Notes under the pieces: generated by a model | Told to the model about the DNA's origin: nothing | What the model saw: only the letters and a program-made list of their open reading frames with translations | The model's database searches: none | DNA from: Bacteroidales bacterium UBA3816 | Lineage (GTDB): Bacteria > Bacteroidota > Bacteroidia > Bacteroidales > P3 | Direction: 5' to 3' | Assembly (NCBI GenBank): GCA_002368955.1 | Contig: DFDY01000040.1 | Span: forward strand, 1-6,241 | Length of the DNA stretch: 6,241 nucleotides | Position numbers and translations under genes: made by a program | Part shown: one piece after another, positions 4,205 through 6,241 of the stretch | How positions within the stretch are numbered: the stretch's first letter is position 1 | Layout: each line of letters starts with the position of its first letter

Positions 4205-6241
4205 CTAGATGTTGCTGCTCAGGAGGTGTCGGCCACTGCCTAGGATTTGCTTTTCGGCGTAGCCGTCGGCGGTGGGCAGGTAGACTTCGGCAGTGGTGTT
4301 GGGGGGTATGACGATGACCCACTCGAAGCGGTTGCCGTCGCGGTGCCAGTGGCTTTCGATGAGGCCGCTGACGGAGCGGTAGGTGCAGTCGACGCGATTC
4401 AACCCATCGGGCACAGTGGGGCGCAATTCAATCTTGGTATATCCCGGTTCGAGAGGACGGATTCCGGCAAGGTATTCGTATTCCCAGATGAGAAGGTCGC
4501 CAAGGAGCATGACGTGGTTGGCGCTGTTCATGCTGGGGTCGCCTGTGTCGCCGTTCCACAGTTCCCAAATGGTGGTGGCACCGCGCTTAGCCATGTAGCC
4601 CCACGAGGGGTAAGTGGTGTCGCTGGCAAGATGCAGGGCCAGGTCTGTGCGGCCGTAGTGGGTCAGGGTGCGCAGCAGTTGCTGGATGCCTACCACACCG
4701 GTGGATACGTGCCCGTCGAAGTCATTCATCGTTTTGTCTAAAATATTCGCGAAGACTTTGTCCTCAAGTTTGTTGGGCACCATGCCGAACCATAGAGGCA
4801 GGATATTGGCGGTGACCGTACCGTTGGCATAGTTGCCCGTGAGGGTGTCGAGATGGCGGGCGTTGTAGGCGGCGGTCACGCTGTCATATTCCTGCTGGAA
4901 GAAGTTGGCATCGTCGTCCTTGCCAAGCCTTACGGCGAAACCTTTCATTAGGTTGCACAGGTAGCAGTAGAAAGGAGTGCTAATGGCGGCAGCCTCGGTG
5001 ATGCGGCTGGGATCCTTGCTGTGTATCATCTCGGGGCTTTCGGGCGGCATGCACCAGTCACCGTAGCAGTCGCGGGTCATAATGCCGTCCTTGAGGTACC
5101 ACAGCTTCATGTGCAGCAGCCATTTGTGCATGGCGTCGTAGTGGCGGCTCATGGGTTCGATGTCGCCGAAGCGGGTATAGAGCATGTCGGCCACAGTGAC
5201 GAAGGCACCCGGCCAGGTCATATTGTCGGTGTAGTTGCGCCAGTAGGCAGGGGCGACGTCGGAGAGCTGCCCGTTGGGCCATTGGCAGTCTTCGAGGTCC
5301 TGCAGCCACTTGGCATAGAGGCGATGGTTGTCGAAGAGGAAGCTTTCGCCATAGCAGCCTGTGGTGCGGTCGCCGGTCCAGCCCATGCGCTCGTCGCGCT
5401 GGGGGCAGTCGGTGGGCATAGAACGGTAGTTGCCGCGGATGCCCCAGAAGGCGTTGCGGTGCACAGCGTTGATGATGTCGTTGTCGGTCTCGAAGGTGGA
5501 GGTGGAGGCCATCTGGTCGTAGAGGACCAGGCCGGTGAAGTCGTCCGTCGTGGGTTTGCTTCCCTCGGGCAGGCCGCTGATTTCCACGTAGCGGAAGCCG
5601 TGGTAGACGAATTGAAAATTGAGAATAGAGAATTGAGAATTGGCTGCCGCAATGTATCGGTCGGTGCATTCGGCGGAGCGCAGGTTGTCCACGTAGAGTG
5701 TACTATCCTCCTTGAGCAGTTCGGCATAGCGGAAGATGACGGTGTCCCCGCTTTCCGCTTTCCATTTTCCAATTTTCACTTCCAGCGTTCCAACCATATT
5801 CTGCCCCATGTCGAGTATCCATTTGTCGCCTTTGCGGAAGATGTCTTTGGGTTTGAGGCGCTCCATCACGCGTATGTTGGGGTTGGGTTGGGGTGAGAGT
5901 TCATACTCCAGACGTTTGGCGGCAATCTCGGCACTGTCGGGGAACGGCATGGAGGCGTCGTACTTGTCGTCGCGGCGCTTCCAACGGGGGTTGAAGCGGT
6001 CCTCGAGGTTCATGTTCTGGCGGTCGTAGTCGACTACGGCATCCTGCCATTGACTGTCGTCGTAGCGGGGCGAAGTCCAGTCGCCCAGATCGAGGCGGGC
6101 GTCGAAGGTCTCACCGTCGAACTCGTTGGCTTTGCGGATGGGGCCGCGGTTGGTTATCTTCCATCCGGGGCCGCTGACGATGGTGTCGGTGCTGCCGTCG
6201 GTGTAGAACACTTCAAGTTGCATCAGCAGTTGTGGGCGGCC
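4205..6241 (-). CDS. Alpha-L-rhamnosidase, GH78 (5'-truncated by window edge)
   Basis: The C-terminal ~678 residues of a glycoside hydrolase family 78 enzyme, which releases terminal alpha-L-rhamnose from plant polysaccharides or glycosides, probably in the periplasm or at the cell surface. The frame stays open to the window edge, so the Met codon at 6223-6221 (numbered 1 here) is internal and any signal peptide lies outside. Domain order: end of an N-terminal beta-sandwich (to ~110); Bac_rhamnosid beta domain (~118-235) with LDMGQNMVG; (alpha/alpha)6 catalytic barrel (~240-585) with DCPQRDERMGWTGD at 272-285 (Glu278 in the general-acid region) and TTIWELWNGD with Glu554 (conserved glutamate, likely general base); C-terminal beta domain (~590-660) with VIPPNTTAEVYLP. 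GC-rich and host-like. Two low-complexity in-frame insertions (residues ~153-158 and 195-205) interrupt the beta domain. The catalytic motifs are intact. Confidence 0.93.
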   Translation of the reverse strand, partial: GRPQLLMQLEVFYTDGSTDTIVSGPGWKITNRGPIRKANEFDGETFDARLDLGDWTSPRYDDSQWQDAVVDYDRQNMNLEDRFNPRWKRRDDKYDASMPFPDSAEIAAKRLEYELSPQPNPNIRVMERLKPKDIFRKGDKWILDMGQNMVGTLEVKIGKWKAESGDTVIFRYAELLKEDSTLYVDNLRSAECTDRYIAAANSQFSILNFQFVYHGFRYVEISGLPEGSKPTTDDFTGLVLYDQMASTSTFETDNDIINAVHRNAFWGIRGNYRSMPTDCPQRDERMGWTGDRTTGCYGESFLFDNHRLYAKWLQDLEDCQWPNGQLSDVAPAYWRNYTDNMTWPGAFVTVADMLYTRFGDIEPMSRHYDAMHKWLLHMKLWYLKDGIMTRDCYGDWCMPPESPEMIHSKDPSRITEAAAISTPFYCYLCNLMKGFAVRLGKDDDANFFQQEYDSVTAAYNARHLDTLTGNYANGTVTANILPLWFGMVPNKLEDKVFANILDKTMNDFDGHVSTGVVGIQQLLRTLTHYGRTDLALHLASDTTYPSWGYMAKRGATTIWELWNGDTGDPSMNSANHVMLLGDLLIWEYEYLAGIRPLEPGYTKIELRPTVPDGLNRVDCTYRSVSGLIESHWHRDGNRFEWVIVIPPNTTAEVYLPTADGYAEKQILGSGRHLLSSNI
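5609..5641. repeat. GAATTGA heptamer repeat inside rhamnosidase gene
   Basis: On the plus strand, GAATTGA, AAATTGA, GAATAGA, GAATTGA and a partial GAATT follow one another: 4.7 heptamer units in 33 bp. On the coding strand it reads NSQFSILNFQF (residues 195-205), between DRYIAAA and VYHGFRYVEI. At 33 bp it is a multiple of three, so the frame is preserved. Similar GAATTGA-type repeats are, as I recall, frequent between genes in Bacteroidales. Confidence 0.85.
5751..5784. repeat. GGAAA-rich low-complexity tract inside rhamnosidase gene
   Basis: On the coding strand a purine run of the type GGAAAATGGAAAGCGGAAAG encodes IGKWKAES (residues ~151-158). The tract is near-repetitive and differs from the GC-rich codon use on either side. 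It adds about four to six residues where GH78 proteins usually have a short Gly-containing turn before the GDTV-like strand. Confidence 0.5.

Noticed and set aside
4247..4741. 164-codon open frame on the plus strand
   Set aside because: Antisense to the conserved end of the rhamnosidase, with no recognisable motif.
5021..5896. 291-codon open frame on the plus strand
   Set aside because: It lies wholly opposite the GH78 gene, whose protein has clear family motifs. Its Val/Gly/Ala-rich translation is what antisense of GC-rich coding DNA gives.

Overview
The window looks like chromosomal DNA of a Bacteroidales-type bacterium (Bacteroides/Prevotella-like). The evidence is a GH78 alpha-L-rhamnosidase of the plant-glycan-degrading type, KilA-N and ORF6N proteins of the kind abundant in Bacteroidetes, a TAnnTTTG-like promoter element, and a GAATTGA simple repeat lying in frame in a gene. 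All five recognisable genes are on the minus strand, so transcription runs from position 6241 toward 1.

From the right edge in transcription order: (1) 6241-4205, a GC-rich GH78 alpha-L-rhamnosidase whose N-terminus lies outside the window; (2) 3986-3123, an ORF whose first ~100 residues are a DUF1294 membrane domain and whose last ~170 residues are an unrelated AT-rich domain; (3) 3122-2639, a gene-poor stretch with two orphan C-terminus-like reading frames, a hairpin and the likely ORF6N promoter/operator; (4) 2638-1910, an ORF6N-domain protein; (5) 1909-1641, a spacer packed with four palindromes; (6) 1640-837, a full-length KilA-N protein; (7) 831-28, an HNH nuclease starting 5 bp after the KilA-N stop codon and probably co-transcribed with it.

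Two unusual patterns stand out. First, palindromes of 22-27 bp occur in both the ORF6N and KilA-N genes, where they are in frame, and in the spacer between them. Diverged copies keep their palindromy through paired changes in the two arms, and spacer copies translate into recognisable ORF6N-like (LRSxxxTAK) or KilA-N-like (NFxxxEFxxF) peptides. Second, the last 16 codons plus stop of KilA-N are present again at 3638-3688, inside the DUF1294 ORF but out of frame. This copy lies exactly where the ORF changes from GC-rich DUF1294 sequence to AT-rich unknown sequence. Both KilA-N tails are thus followed at once by unrelated AT-rich coding sequence (HNH nuclease; unknown domain).

My inference is that this is an accessory locus in which a KilA-N gene acts as a scaffold with exchangeable downstream cargo, carrying a palindrome family that moves or converts within KilA-N/ORF6N genes. 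The KilA-N/HNH pair is a candidate phage-response or defence unit. None of this function is shown by the sequence alone.
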